Shown here one piece after another: positions 27,201 through 42,200 of a stretch of 64,000 nt of DNA. The stretch lies in assembly GCA_002633005.1 (NCBI GenBank), contig NMRA01000317.1, positions 363,366-427,365 of the forward strand, in the 5' to 3' direction. The DNA comes from Phoronis australis. Lineage: Eukaryota > Phoronida > Phoronidae. The notes under the pieces were generated by a model. It saw only the letters and a list, made by a program, of their open reading frames with translations. It was not told the DNA's origin and ran no database searches. The stretch's first letter is position 1. Each line of letters begins with the position of its first letter. Made by a program: the position numbers and the translations under genes.

Positions 27201-30200
27201 GAACTGCAAAACTTGAGTCGGTCAAAATAAGTCTTTTTAACAAAGATGAAACATGAAAAATGTCAAAATAAATTGGAATACATCAACGGCAACTTAAAAC
27301 ACATTTGCAGTAACGAAAATAGCGCTTTGTATCCCATTTCGGCGGCACGTGGAAAATCGGCGGACTCGGGCCTAGCAGCCAACTTGGCAACTGCCGGCAC
27401 GGGCTTGCACGTGGGATCAAACAAAAGAATTTCATACATCACTCACATCCCACGATTCCATTCCAACGAATTACCGGTTACGGTTGAATTTCCTTTCAAA
27501 AAGCATTTTTCTTTCTTGTGTTGCATCGTTTTCAGGTCTCCACGATTCAGCCACGCACGCCGTAACTGTCCCTCTGACAACATTTACAGAGTGCAAACCC
27601 TGACCTTTGTTGTTTGCGAACACATTGACCGTTTCTTTTATCCACTTTTTCCACAAAATATTCTGTCTACTCCAAGCTCCACGCATTTTTAGCCGCAGAG
27701 TCGCACTATTTGTCACCACGATTAATACCATATGCAGATGCCATTGATGAACCACGCAATCCCAGGTGCCCCGGGCAATTACAATTTTCATTCCTCCAAA
27801 ACATAAAGAGCAGTTTCCGCTTTTCGAGTCATAGGCAACGCCGCTGTTAGAAACCAATTCACTGCGGAAATTTTATGGCAAATCCAATTTTTTCCGCAGA
27901 AATATAACAAAAATGCACGGAGGGAATAAAAGAAAAAAGCGGAAATTTGCGTTTCCACAGAAAATTCCAAGCCTTAGAACAAAGGCAGAAAAGTACAGGA
28001 ATATAACTTAAACAGTGAACTAGGCAGATCAATGGAATCGTGTAATGACCAAGTGAGTAACTCACAGTCCCAGTAGTGTTGAGTATGGCCACCAGTAGGG
28101 GGTGATCACTCCTGGAGGGGTGATCAACTTTACCACCATAAACAGCGACCTGTGACACATCCAGCCACCTATAGGACAAATCATACATTATGCAACAATA
28201 TCAGGTAGTAGATAAATCGTAATAACACTGCATAGACACATTCAAGGCAAATAGTATTTCAGGTGTCTTGGCATGTGTTTTCAGGAAAAATACTTCAAAA
28301 ATCAGTTTTAGAGCCCCTGGAGTAATCTAGCTAACAAATCACTGATGTCTGAGCCACAAAGAATTATAAAATATCAGCATTCTTTGCACATTCAAAACAT
28401 CACCTGAAAGAGAAAAAAATTTCTACAAACAAATATCCATGTGAAATTTCAAAGTTGCTTAAAATAATTGAACTTGTATCAAAAAGGTGTTCAATTTTAC
28501 AGCTCTCAAATAAGTGAAAAGTGCAAGAACAAGGCCACATTTTACTTTTTGAAAAAAAGAGTAATTGAAAATAAAAAATAATGTATTTTTAAGATAGTTC
28601 AACAACTAAAGAAATTAAAAGTTGGAAATCAAATTTTGAGACACATCATGTTCTTCCATTTCTCAAATTATTTTCTCCAAAGTTGTCAAACATTGGCACT
28701 AAACATCTGACAGCAGATATCGCATAACATAAGACACTCTTTCAAACTTTTAACTAGTGCCTATGATTTACATTGTCATACCAGCCCAATAAGAATGTCA
28801 TATATGGTAAAATCTCACTAATTTCAGACAAAATTAATTGCCAAAATGATCATTTTTTCAGTTTTCAATGACAATTTTTAAAACTTTGTTTTGTGATAGC
28901 TGAGGTACAAAACGTCAACAGGGAAAAGCCACGCATTCGGACCTGCTTATGTTGCACGAGAAAAGAGAAAATAAAATTTTGAGGTGCTCATTACTTTAAG
29001 TGCCAAAAGCAACATGGTTGGAAACAGACAGGTTACATGACAGGACAATAGATGGAGACACTAGTAAGCTTGATTTCAGAACTTGTTTTCAGTCATGTTG
29101 TGTGTACTAAACTGGAGAGACTAGCATACTCACTTTGAGGATATCTTTCTACACAGGAACTCATGAAGAACGTAGACGTCTCCCTTAGCAGTGATGCACA
29201 CAGTGGCCTCACTTGAACACGCAACATGCCTCACAATCATGTCTTTGTGATTGAACGCAGAGACAAGTCGTGGCTGACTCTGGATAGGGTCTCCCTTAGG
29301 ATGTCCTGCAAATTACGGCTCAACATCACTACGTGATCACACTGGTAAGTTGGACATGAGGCATACTTAGAGAGGTGAATTCCAAGAATTGTACAAAGCG
29401 TAACTGGTTGAAATTTCAGCAAATACGGTACAAAAAGTCTCTGACAGTACAAATTGTGCATCACACTCCGCGCTATAATATTGATCTCAACTCTTTATTC
29501 AGAGTTGAAGTGATTTCTGGACTTACGAAGATCTGAAATGTTGCTGAAGATGAACTCAACAAGTTGGAAATGTTGTGCTCATTGCTTTATGTGCAAAAAG
29601 CAACACGGTTGGAAATAGACAGGTTACATGACAGGACAATAGATGGAGACACTAGTGAGATTGATTTCACAACTTCAGAATAATTGACATGTTGTTGCTG
29701 AAGATGAACTCAACAAGTTGGAACTGATGTGCTCGTCACCATGTTCCAAAAGCAACATGGCTAGAAGTAGATTGGTTCTCTGACTGAACACTAGACGGAG
29801 ACACTAGATGGTATACTGGGACTACTTTGCATTCAACTATTGTATACATACCAGTTACAAAACAGAACATTTGAATTGGAAATTCTAAAATAAGGTAGTG
29901 AGTGTTAAGCCGAGCATGGGTTCTAAAAACAATGGAGAGTTGGGTATTTTTCCATTAGGAAGAGGCAACGTTCCATAGAAAATCACTGACTGTTATCAAA
30001 TGGTGTAATCATTATTCATTAATTTTCAGGTTAAGATTTGCTCACAGCAAAGTTACATAATGGTGGTTATGTAACCTTCAACTGAACATGCTTCGTGTTA
30101 ATTAAATCTCAGAATTCTGTAAGTTCATTAATACCTCTCATGAACATATTCAATTAGGAACTTCAAGACTTTGACAACAAAATCCATAAATGCATAGTTC

Positions 30201-33200
30201 CAACATGACAGTAACGCTAATAATTCCAACCAGAATGTGGAAACAGGTAAACACATAGTCAGTCAACTTGTCCCACAAACACCGGTTCCAAACGCAAGCC
30301 ATGTTCAACTGGTTCTACAATGAACTCGTGCTCGTGCACTATAGGTCAACGGTAAACAGAGAACAAATCAGGAAAGTGTCCGTCGCTGATATTTAGCATA
30401 CAGTAGTCTTGATACACAAGTACGAAGTGACAACACTTCACAAATATTTTCCTTTAAGACGGTATCAAATTTGAAATAACAATTTAACATGTGGAATATA
30501 TGTCTGTGACAGTACATGCGCCTTAATGGACACGTGCCCTCGTCCACAACACAAGACATTTTCTTATTCCTAACAAAAGCCCACCTGTGAACACTAATGA
30601 ATCTTTCAAATGCAATCAAATCACGTGGGGGTACTTTGCTGCATTGTTTTTCATTTGTGTTATGTAAAAGGATCACAAGGCTACAATTATGTCCAACAAT
30701 CACTGGTGTCAATCAGACAACCACGATGGAAGCCTGATATGTCAATGGACTGACATAATTGATGAATTGGCTCAAAAGTTTGATGTACCACTGCATGTGA
30801 CAGTTTGCTTAACCGGGAGTAATTTTGATAACGCGGCTCCATGTGGTAACAATTTCGATGAAATTTTATCATAAACATTTAGTAGAGAATACGTTCCTGT
30901 GTTACCACTTCGGCTGTGGAACTTTAAAACCACAGGGTGGGCGATATGCCAAACACGGGTGACTAAAATTTTTTTTTGAGAAGTTACGGGATGCAAGCAT
31001 TACACGTATATAATGAACTGGCCACATGCTTTCACCATTTTCTGCACATGAGTATGTATGCTCAATGAGATTAATTATATAGCTCATAGAGTAGCATAAT
31101 ATACATTTCACGTCTCCTTTAAAAAAAGAGCTGGAGAGTACGCATACCTTCCAATCCAAATAGGGCAAGATTCCACTGAAACTTACCAATTACAAAATAA
31201 GCCATTTTTGGGAGGTAAATTTTTAATGAGAGCAGCGTTCACAAAGAAAAAATTGTGGGTGAGCAGCGAAAATTTGAAAGCTATGGAAGTTGGCAGACGG
31301 ACAAGCATGGGAGATAACTCAGATGAAAATGGTTAACATGGTTGCAAAGGACTTCTGCCATATTTGCTTTGCATTGTGGGATGGTCACAACATTAACTGC
31401 GATGTGTTTGTTGTAACAATTCATTGTACTAGCGCTCGAGGAAGTTGAAATTAGAGGTTCAATGTTGAGAGAATGAATCAAAACAGTTCACTTGTGAAAG
31501 TGCATAGGTTAACCACTCACCTAACTGTCCTCCATTTAGGCCAAATGTGTATACAACACCTTTAACTAGTAGCACAGTGTGGAAATGACCAACACACACC
31601 CCCTCTATTGGCAAACCTTTCAGTTGTTTGGAATTCATCTGCAAGCAAGACCATCTAACTACAAATCAATACCTTTAAAAATGCCCTCATCCCCAAGGGT
31701 TACAGCTGTCAGTGCAATTCAATATAACATAGCTCCTTAAAATAATATTATTTCAAGGACTGAAGTCACAGTTAAGCTGTTTAAAATGAAATGAAGTTGA
31801 ACTAACAAAACAATTTAAGGTTATACAATATTTTTATCAAATAGTCTGACATGTATTTAGACAAATATCTACACAACTATAGATTTTAAGTTAGTCAGTA
31901 AATGTATCGATTTTCTGAACAAAGAAAGCATGTAAAATTTGAGGTCGACTTATTTGTCATTAGTTGGGTCACGTAACCATGAAATTCAGCGAAATTTAGA
32001 GTACAAGAAAGGTAAATTCACAGCAAAACGATGGAATCAATAACGTGATCAAATATCATTTGACAGAAATGTTCAAGATATGTCAAAACTAGTTTAAATA
32101 TTTTTAAATTAACATTTCGTATCATGAAACTTTTGTTTTTTCATAAAAGTTATAAAAGTTCTCTTTTTTGATAGTTCTTCATGCACAAGTGGAATAGATT
32201 AAAAACAATTTCTAAAAGATTTTTGGACCACAATGCATAAAGCAGTTTCATATGATTGCAATAAGCCAATTCTGAGATACGATATTCCAAAGTTTGCCCC
32301 AAGTTACAATATTTTTCCAGGATCCCACACAACCTTAAGTTAGTCTGTGCATTTTGCCAAATAACTGTAAAACTAATTTCGCGCTGCAAAAATAAATATT
32401 CCTGGGATTAGAAAGTCAGCAGAATTTTTTTATTCCAACCTCTCATTAATATTGGGCCACATGTCTTCAGTAAAATTAAGAATAAAAGAGAAAATTCATG
32501 GATAAACAACGATGTCTACAACAACAACAAAATTGATTTTGATTCGATACAAGAGTTTAAGATGAAATTTCAGAAACGTTGTTATACTTTTCTAAAGTGC
32601 TCTTTTATTTTTCTTTATGCAATCTTTGTTTTTTATAAAAGTCCTGAGGCTCCAAATTTTGACAGCTTCTCAAGCAAAAACGACCAGGAACAAAATAATC
32701 CATAACAGAGTTTTGGAGAACAGTGCTTAAAGTAGAGTATTTGAAAGCTGCGTTTGAATTCGATCAGCCATTCCCGAGACATGACGTTTCGAATTGAACC
32801 AAATTTCTACATTTCGTACTAGGTTTACAAATACCAATAACACAGCTTCAATTTTAACTGTGTTTACAGTTGTGTTATTGACCCATCATGTGTCACACCT
32901 GCATGTTTCACGTGTTACCTTGACCTTAAGACCATGCTGGTTCTGGTACTTTTGAGAATGAGGTGTGTACCTCGAGACATGTCAGGAAAATGAAGTTGTG
33001 TACTATTTGGCAATTTATTAAAGGTTTCAATTTTATTGGTGAGTTACGAGGTAGGCTCACAACTTATCATATCATATAAACACTCCACCATTATTCAAAG
33101 ATGGACTAATGAAAATGACGGACCCATAAATTATTGCAACAAACATGTCATTTAAGTTGTTATAAAATGAATTAAATTTCAATTGGCAAAATACAGTACA

Positions 33201-36200
33201 AGCCACAAAAACGATCGGACAAAATGACTCGGAAATTCCCATCACAATGGCCGAATACGAGCGCAATACGTCGTCAGAGTTGCTACCACATAGAAAGGCC
33301 TGCCATGACAGTTCATTACTTGTAATAATGGGGAAATGACATTTATCTCATTACTTCAAGCTTGAATTGTAAACGAAAACATTTTAACTGCAATGTTGGT
33401 CTGCTAAGACACACCTACTCACAAGCCATATGAGCTCTATTCACGCCTAGCGCTATAAAACCGTATACGGTGCCTAATTCCTCCTTACATTAAAATTCAC
33501 TTAAAAATGGACTTTTTGCAAAAGGGTAGCAGTCCATCTCCAAGGTGAACCTTATTGAAAATGACTCGATCATAACTCTAACCTAGCTTGAGTACATCAC
33601 ATTCAAAATCTCGAATCGGATGTTTCTGATCATGCACCAGGCTGTGTAGCAGTTGGCCGAGAGTTCCCAAGGGTAAAAAGCAACTTAGAGGCTGAGCAGT
33701 GGTATGTGAACCACAAACAGAGATGTAGGGGGTGTTAATTTTTTTTGAAAAAAACTTTCAAGCACCTATAGTGAACAACACTGGGTGAATTTAAAACTGA
33801 GTCCATGGGATGCTATGCAAGTCATCCAAAAGTTGGCTAATGCAATCCTGATAGATGCTGAGATCGCCACAAAGAAAGCTAAAACAACATTGCAACAGTT
33901 GCATCCATTTAATAATTAGTGCCAGTCACGATCACCTTAATAGAAACTTATTTCCCACAATGCTTCTTCAAGGAGTGGATACCAAGAAGTGAACACCAAT
34001 CTAATTAACTAGCCACTAGGGCGCACTGCACACGTCAGAACTACCCAAAAATGGACAATTTCTGTACTCTCCTAGATAAAACCCATCTGCCAAATTCCAC
34101 AAAAATCCCTCAAAAATACAAAAAATAAAACTGCCACAAGCAGCATTCAAAATTGTCCAAAAATCAAAGTTGGCTCCGTTTCTTTCTCCGTTTCTAGAAA
34201 AACATTGTCTTGTCTTGTCTTGTAATTGACAAAGGTTGATGCCATCACGCCAGTGGGGAAGCGCTAAATAGGTTCCAATACGCATGAAGGCTGCAGCTTA
34301 ACATTTACATGAATCAGTTGTTGTGGCGTTGTTTGTCTGGAAGAAGTGACCAGCCTCTTATTGACTGCGGAACAAAGAATACTGAAAACATCTGTTCTGG
34401 CATGAATGTGTTGAACAGAATTTTGGTTGCTCCTGTGAGCTGTCTGATTAGTAGTTTCAATGTCTGATGATGATATTGCTGGAGTGTTGAATTATAGAGA
34501 AGGTAGTGAGACAACAATCTTTGAGCCTGTTAGCCAAGAGTTTCCCAGCTTAGGGAACACTGCATCAGCCAAACTTCGCAACGATTCCTCAAATCATTTG
34601 TATATGAAACAGCCAAAACAGACACCAAAACATTAAAAATTCAACTACAGGGAAAAGCATATACTGAAGCGGAGCAAAAAACGGCAGAGAAAAGAAACAT
34701 GCTTGTCCAATTTCTTTAGTTCTTGGAAGTATCTTGGTAGTTACAGGGTCAGACGTGAAATGACAAAACTCCCACAAGGGGGCACAGCAGTAGTCGAATC
34801 TGTCTCAAAGTTAATGGAAACCATGCTGGTTTTCAAGCAAGCTCAAATCCATGAGCACGCCATTTTCAACAGGACTTTGTCATCTCAAATACACACATGC
34901 TAACCAACACAATGAGCCTAATGTTAATGTATTAAGCAGTATTTCATATACTCATTACATTGATTGTCTTGGATTTGAAAGGTTTGAGATAATTACATGA
35001 GGTAAAGGATAATGGTATTCGTAATGAGTGAATGTCATTCATATTCTCTCATTAGTGTCTAGCTGATTAAGATTATGTTTCGAGTGTGACACTACATAAC
35101 ATAGTTATATCATGAGTGTTAAATCATTTAGAGACCTATATGTTAGCCCAGAAGATTCTAACTTTCAAATAGAATCAGTTTTTTTTTCATTCTCTGTGAA
35201 AATAAGTTTCTTTTTCATTCAAGATATTGCAGCAATATTCAGAAAATAACAAAATTCCCAAAAGAATTATTTGACATGGATTTTGAAGAGTAAAAGTATA
35301 CAAATCATGACAAATGTGTCAAGAAACCAGGAAACATTAGCAACCTAGATAGATACAGTAAATGAGTAAGGAGGGTGAAATTCAGCACCAAACAAAAAAC
35401 TTATGACTGTTGCAACCCTGTTAGCAATTTAAAAAATAACAAAATTATAATAGCGTAAAAGTGTTAACTACCTGCTTAGGTATAAGAGCTTTGTCGGGTG
35501 GTGGAAAGAGGCCAAGCTGATGATGTTGATTGAGCCCGCAGCTGAATACCTGACCACTGTAACACAGGTAAGCACATCGTATATTTTAATGAAAAAGGGT
35601 ATAAGCACAATGCGCTTTGAGGCACACAAACTATGACAATTAGATACAACTAAAAATTGCAATAAGAGCAATGTAGACTGTTGGTACCCAACCACCGTGT
35701 ACATCGCATACAGTACTGATACAAGGGATGACCATTACAGTACACATTCCCAGCAAAGTGAGCAAAGCTAGTGAACATAAACTGGGCTCTAGGAGGTCAA
35801 AGCAAGTCAACAATGCTCTTCACAATAAGAATACACCTGCCACTTTTGGTCAGGACTCTTCAACCCATTTGGATAATAGGGAACAGGCGACGCACAGTAA
35901 TAAAAGGTCACTAGGGGGTGCAGTGTCAGTCAAATCCATCTGAAGCGAGGCAAGTGCTGTTGTCTGTAACTGATCTACCAGTTTCACTGTCATCCATCAA
36001 GGAACTTGTTTGCTATCAAGTCAAACACACAGAAAACACACAGACTCCACTTTTGTCTTATTTGTTCCAAAATCCACCTTGGTTATACAGTCTTCTACAG
36101 AAAAACAGACTTCATGAAGATCCGTCAGGGAACTTAGTAAATTATTGACCACAGGGAATAAAAATAAAGTTATCACAGCATTCAGACACGACCAAAAATC

Positions 36201-39200
36201 ATGGCCAACCATGATATTCCTAGTGGGAACAAATACGTCAGTTTTAGAGTGATTTGGCCAATAGAGCAGCGGATGTTAAAAATCAGACTCGGAAACAATA
36301 AAAATGACCACTAGGAGGTGTACAATATGTCAAGTCCACTCTTAAATGGGAAGGTGTGTATGCAGATTTCTACGAACTTTCATAAACATATGCAGATATA
36401 TAAATGTGGGTGGATAAAAAGTTTGGTGTATCATTTTCACGTGGTTACTTGTCACTGCCAGTTATTTTCAGTTGCCAAAGTAGTATGGCCATCGGGGGGA
36501 ATTTTGTGTTATTTATTGTAACCAATTTCAGTTCAAGGTGTGAGAATGCCAAAGCGTTGCCCGGGAACAACAAACATATCTCGAAAGAAAGATGACGTTT
36601 TCGACATCAGAACATGATGGATTGACAAAGGCTCTTATATCAGCCCAGGCGACAAGATATTTCAAATACTGTACAGGTTTCAAAATGTGTCAGCGCACAG
36701 ACCAGAGCCCGCTCACAACTGTCGTGCAACTGCTACCAGATTTCGTCTCCACTGAATCATAATTTTGTCTCACAGGTCGTCAATATATCACAAAGACGGA
36801 GATACATGCAGATTTTTAACACGTTCAAATTCGTCCTATTATTGTTAAAACAATTCAGAACAAAAACATATTCTGGCAATGCCGTTTAATGACATCAGAA
36901 TTAATAGACAGACTATCTCAGTACATAATAACCACCTCTAATCACTGTGAGTTTCTACTGAGACATTCGACCGTACACCCTCAAATTCCTTCAGAGATCT
37001 TGTCAGGAATGGACAACTGCCAGACATGATGCAACTTACCTTTCAGTTAGGAAGACCGAGTGATCCCTCCCGGCACAAACATCTCTAATCACTTCATGTT
37101 GTAAACAAGTTATTAATCGGGGGCTCTGCAACAATATAAATTGAACTATGACGTCTAAGCGAGTTTTCTGTCACCAGTTCTGAAAATGACTGCTACCAAC
37201 AATAATTACATGCGTTATTATATTTGAAACCTAACGGTTGTAGATTTATGTCTCGAGGTAACTCATGGGTACCAACATGAGCTCTTTACAAGGTGGAGGC
37301 AGTAACCATGAACTGAAAAGAAACTCCTATGATTGACCAGAGTCCAACGCCTGGTCTGAACCGTGATTTAAACTCACAGTGGTGTTCATTCTTTCAAACT
37401 AAATCGGTTTGTTCAATCTTTAACTTACAGTGTTCAATTTATTTGAAAATATTAAACCATTCCTACCTCACAAAAGGAACATGCTCAGTAGAGCCAAATG
37501 AAAGCTATAACTAAAGTTGGTAATAATCTCTGATCGAAAACTAATAGATAAATCTTGTTGGCACGCTCGATACTAGAACGTCCAATTAAAATGGCATCAC
37601 GTGGCGTTTGTGGGCATGCCAGTGGTCCTGTGTTCCTTTTGTGACATCATATGTGGGTATGAATAAATTAATTAGTAACCACAGTTCAAAAAAGTTCCAT
37701 CAAAAGCATGCTGGTCAGAAGTTTAACAACAAGAACTTAAACACACATATGCAAGAGAAAAAGCTAGTAAATTGTCATGAGGGAACACGCCGAAATTTGC
37801 TCGACTGAACCAATATTACAGTAAACAACAAAAATAATCAAACAAAATACCATTCCCCCATCATGACAGTGGCAAAATTCTAACTACAAAATAACTTAGA
37901 TAGCTTACAAACTTTACTGATAGTTCCCGTAGATTCACAGTCATGAGGAAAAACTACCCTAACGATGAATTCGGCTTCCGCCTAGCCGTCATGACTGGGA
38001 ATTCCGGGTCATGTTATCTGAATACTTTTGTCTTGAACTGTACCTACTTTGTAATTTAATATTCTCAAAATGACTGTTAGAGATAGTAATCGAAGTTGTT
38101 TAGGGCATGTGCTTATTCAATCACAAATGTACCATAATAAAGGCAAACATTTGAAATGTCAAGAGAATTTTTCAATAACATTACCAAACCATTACGTTTA
38201 AATAATAAATAACGTCGACATGTTCATCAACCATCACAGCACCTTACCAGACTGGTGTCTTCGTCAGCCAGTCCCAGACGGCCACCCCTGCCATGCCCGC
38301 ATGAGTACACTTGACCTGAGCTGGTCAAGTAAAGGCTATGATACTTTTGGAGTACAACCTGAAATATAATGGAAGTATTTCACAAGAGAAGGTACTAAAA
38401 TTTCCCCTTTTAACTTTTCAAAACATTTAATCCCAAAGTTAACGTTTATTTTTTTAATATTTATTTTGTCGTTGTACAAAAGACCTCCAACCTAAATACA
38501 CTATTACACAATGAACTACAAAATCTTAAGTATCAAAATCTCATCTGTTACCAGCTACTAATAACTAAATTTAAATTTCACAATTCCTGCTTACAGTTTT
38601 GAAAGAGGTGTTCAATACACCACTTAAAAAGCAGATGACAAATCTGTCTTTTATACAAAAACATTTCAGCCCTCTATGTAGGCCTAATATTTTATACCAC
38701 TGAATAGCAGAAAATTTACAACAACCAAGGTTTGGAAATTTAAGCAACCTTCAGCCTGTACATGTTCTGGGACTTCAAAACCACTGTATCATGATGAAAA
38801 TACTAAAGATTATAAAAATGAGTAATGTCGCATATTACAGTAGCTGACCTTTTTCAAACTTATTCGCTGTTTTCTGAAGTATTCCAGAACTTCCGGATTG
38901 GTCTTTTTCAACTCTGACCCGTGTCCGAGAGTAAAATTGGAGTTATCTCCCCACGTGTACACATCATTGAGACCTGGAAATACCACTCCTGGTTATGAGA
39001 AAACTCCGTGCAGTGACCACATCAGAAACTCAATTCACATAAGTGGAGCAAACAAAGTATGGGTTTGTTACGAAACCTGTTCAAAGGCACGAGTCCTTCT
39101 TTGGGTAAGAGTATCACATATCTACCTGACGCCATGCTATTGTATTGATGCGCATGAAGCACTGGTGTCTAACGAGAGAAACATGGCAATTTCAAGTTCC

Positions 39201-42200
39201 CATAATCACGACGGTAAGAAGTGTCCGTTAGAGTCATTTCTTGAAAGAGGAAAATCGGAGATTCTAAAATTTAGTCTCTTGGAATCTGATATTGTTACTG
39301 TGACGTGACCAAAGTTTTAAGTCAAATTCCATCTTTAAAAGGCATATGCATGACAAAAGGATTCAAAGACTGACATCACTGAAACGTTTAAACGGAAGAT
39401 TCTGTAGCTTGAGTTGTTAACTACTTTGGCATTAAGTCAAGATCGGATGACCGTGGTACTTATTTTTTCACATGCCAAAGAGCTTTGGTTAAGAATTCAA
39501 CAATGACAGCTAAACATTGGCAAAATGCCCCTGATTGTAACACAACATAACTGAATGAGAAACTTCTGTTCGGTTTTAGAATCAAGCAGTGAAATATTCA
39601 TATTTCAAAAACGTTTTTAACTAAAATTCACGATGCGTTCACCCTACCAATTGCACTCAATGAACTCCACAATAAACAATGTCATTTATAAAACCAGCGT
39701 AATAGATATCAGGGTTACCATAGAATCATAAGCACGGGCATCGCATCTAACAAACGAACCATCCGCTAACCTATGAATCATGCATACGAACCCAAAAATC
39801 ATGCATACCAACAAAAATCCTGCGCGTTAACCCCAAAAATCCTACATACGGGCATCCAATCATATGCAAGGACACTTCACTGTTGGGCAAGCCAGTTGGT
39901 TCTTGCCTACGATTCGGATCTTCGTGCCTATGATTTATGTTTGTAAGCGTGATTTTTTGTGGTTCGTGTGCTTCACTTGTTTGTATGTAAAATTCATGGG
40001 TTGGTATGCATGATTCATAGATTCGTAGGTGGTTCGTGCACTACGATGCGATGCTGGTGCGTATGATTCTATGGTATCCCTGGATATTATGGTTTATCTG
40101 AAACTCAAATTCAAAAAAATGCTACGGCACCAAGCATAATTAATTCTAGCTAACGAGGTTCTTGATTTTTAGCCTACAGGTAGATTCATGCTTTTCCAAC
40201 ACAGATAGTGAATGGATTACTTCGTTAAAGTCAGTGCAAATGCCGCCTATCACTAATTCATGACAAACAACACATAAGACAGGACTGCGTCCCTAGTGAC
40301 TAAAATGACGATGAAATATTAAAAAGTTACTAAATGTCATGTTATCTTAATAAGGTTTCATGTGGTTTTAGCTCAGACAGCTAGCAGAGACCAGGAAATC
40401 CCAGCACACCTTTCAAGGATCATTAGACCTTTTGTGACCAGTACTATTAAACTGAAACCGCTATGCCCGCGTGACTCCCCATTAAACTTTTACACTCCAA
40501 TAATTTTTGTATTGCACAGATTAAAGCACTGCATCGTTCATTATTCATACCCAGGCCTCATTTAGTCATAGATAAGCACCAAAAACAATCAGGTTTCCCC
40601 GAGATTCTGTTCAAAGATCCTTCTTGTTTCGCTTTCAGTGTTTAGCCGAAACTGAATTTTCTGTCAGACTCTTATGATTAATCCAACGTGAATACATGAA
40701 GACATGTTGACTATACGAAAATGTTACCTTGAATGAAGCTTTCATAAGTAGTAGGAAAGTAGACGAGAGTATAATCCAGACAGTTTCCTTGCTATCTTAC
40801 CGTATTTTTCTTTGAAAAAGAATCGCAAGATTCACCTAAATATTTCAACATACACTCGGTGCAAAATTGTGCGTCATTGTGAGCGAGTGTAATGATTTCT
40901 GGCTGGAAAGACATTGAAAAGCATCTCAAGAAGGTAGGTCTACTGGACTTGAGAGTAAATAGGGCGTAGACTGCTGGAGGAAATCAGTGGTCAGTGGCAA
41001 TTTAGTAAGCCATGCAGATGATTTATTTTTCCAAATGGCCATCAGTTATTAATAGTATACTTACTCTTAATCCCAATATCTTTAAAATTGGTTCATTATC
41101 ATTACATGTGGGTTAACCTCGGCTATATTTGGTAATTAAGTTTAGACTTTAGCATCAATTACAATAGAACCATTTACCTCATAAATTATGTCGCCTCCAA
41201 ACGAATAATTTAATAAGCTCATGATTGAAAAAGCAGTTACTAAAGCTTATTTTCTTTCGACAAACTGTTAGTTGAAATAAAGAAATATGCAAATTAAACT
41301 TAGCGAAATGGACTTAGTCTTCCTAGGCATTATACCACAAATTTCAACATTCGGTTGATACTGAGAACAGATCAATTTTGTCCAAATTTATTTTATCAGC
41401 TCCAAATAACGTTAAATCTGCGTTTCTCTGCGATCAAATAGATATAAGCAAAAAAGGTCTACATCTGCTAAGAACAAAGGAAAACAGAGTATTCATGTCA
41501 TTGTCCCATCACTGAACAGCCATTCAGAGCCAAACTTTGCCCATACTCCACCCAAAGTTTGATAAATACTTCTAGTCGACAAATGCAAGAGCTAATTAAA
41601 GTTTCAATTTACTTTCTTTCTTATCAAGCCATCATTTTGCATACACTTAGGAGGATTTAATATGCTTGAGAGACCACTCAAATCTGAACAGATTATTTCT
41701 TTGTCTCTGACCAGCTGACTATGCTACTTTAAGTAAGCACGCTCAGCTCATGTTTGCTGATTGTTTGCCGATTGAATACTACAAACATATCATGTAAACT
41801 TTGATGTGGACAGTTTTTGGTTTTTTGGGAAACACCGAGTTGGAAAATTGCAACATTAATCTGTTGATTATATTAACAAAAAAATATACATTTACCCAAA
41901 AGTTTGTTAAAAAAATACCAATTTCCAATGTTCGTAAACTTTATTAAGTTACACCCTGAAGAAAATACGATACTTGTTGACAAGTTCGTAAATGATGTAT
42001 ACTGTATTGTTTTATGTGACATGCAATTATCATGCTACAGCAAAAAAAGCATGCTTGAGATGTAATATATCGTTACATAGCCACTGATGGCTACGTTCCC
42101 CAACTAGTTTCAGCATAATACAACAACTTCTAATAAACTGTTTAAAGGGAGCGGACCATACCATAATAGAATAGAATATGCTAAGTTAATAACTGATGAA

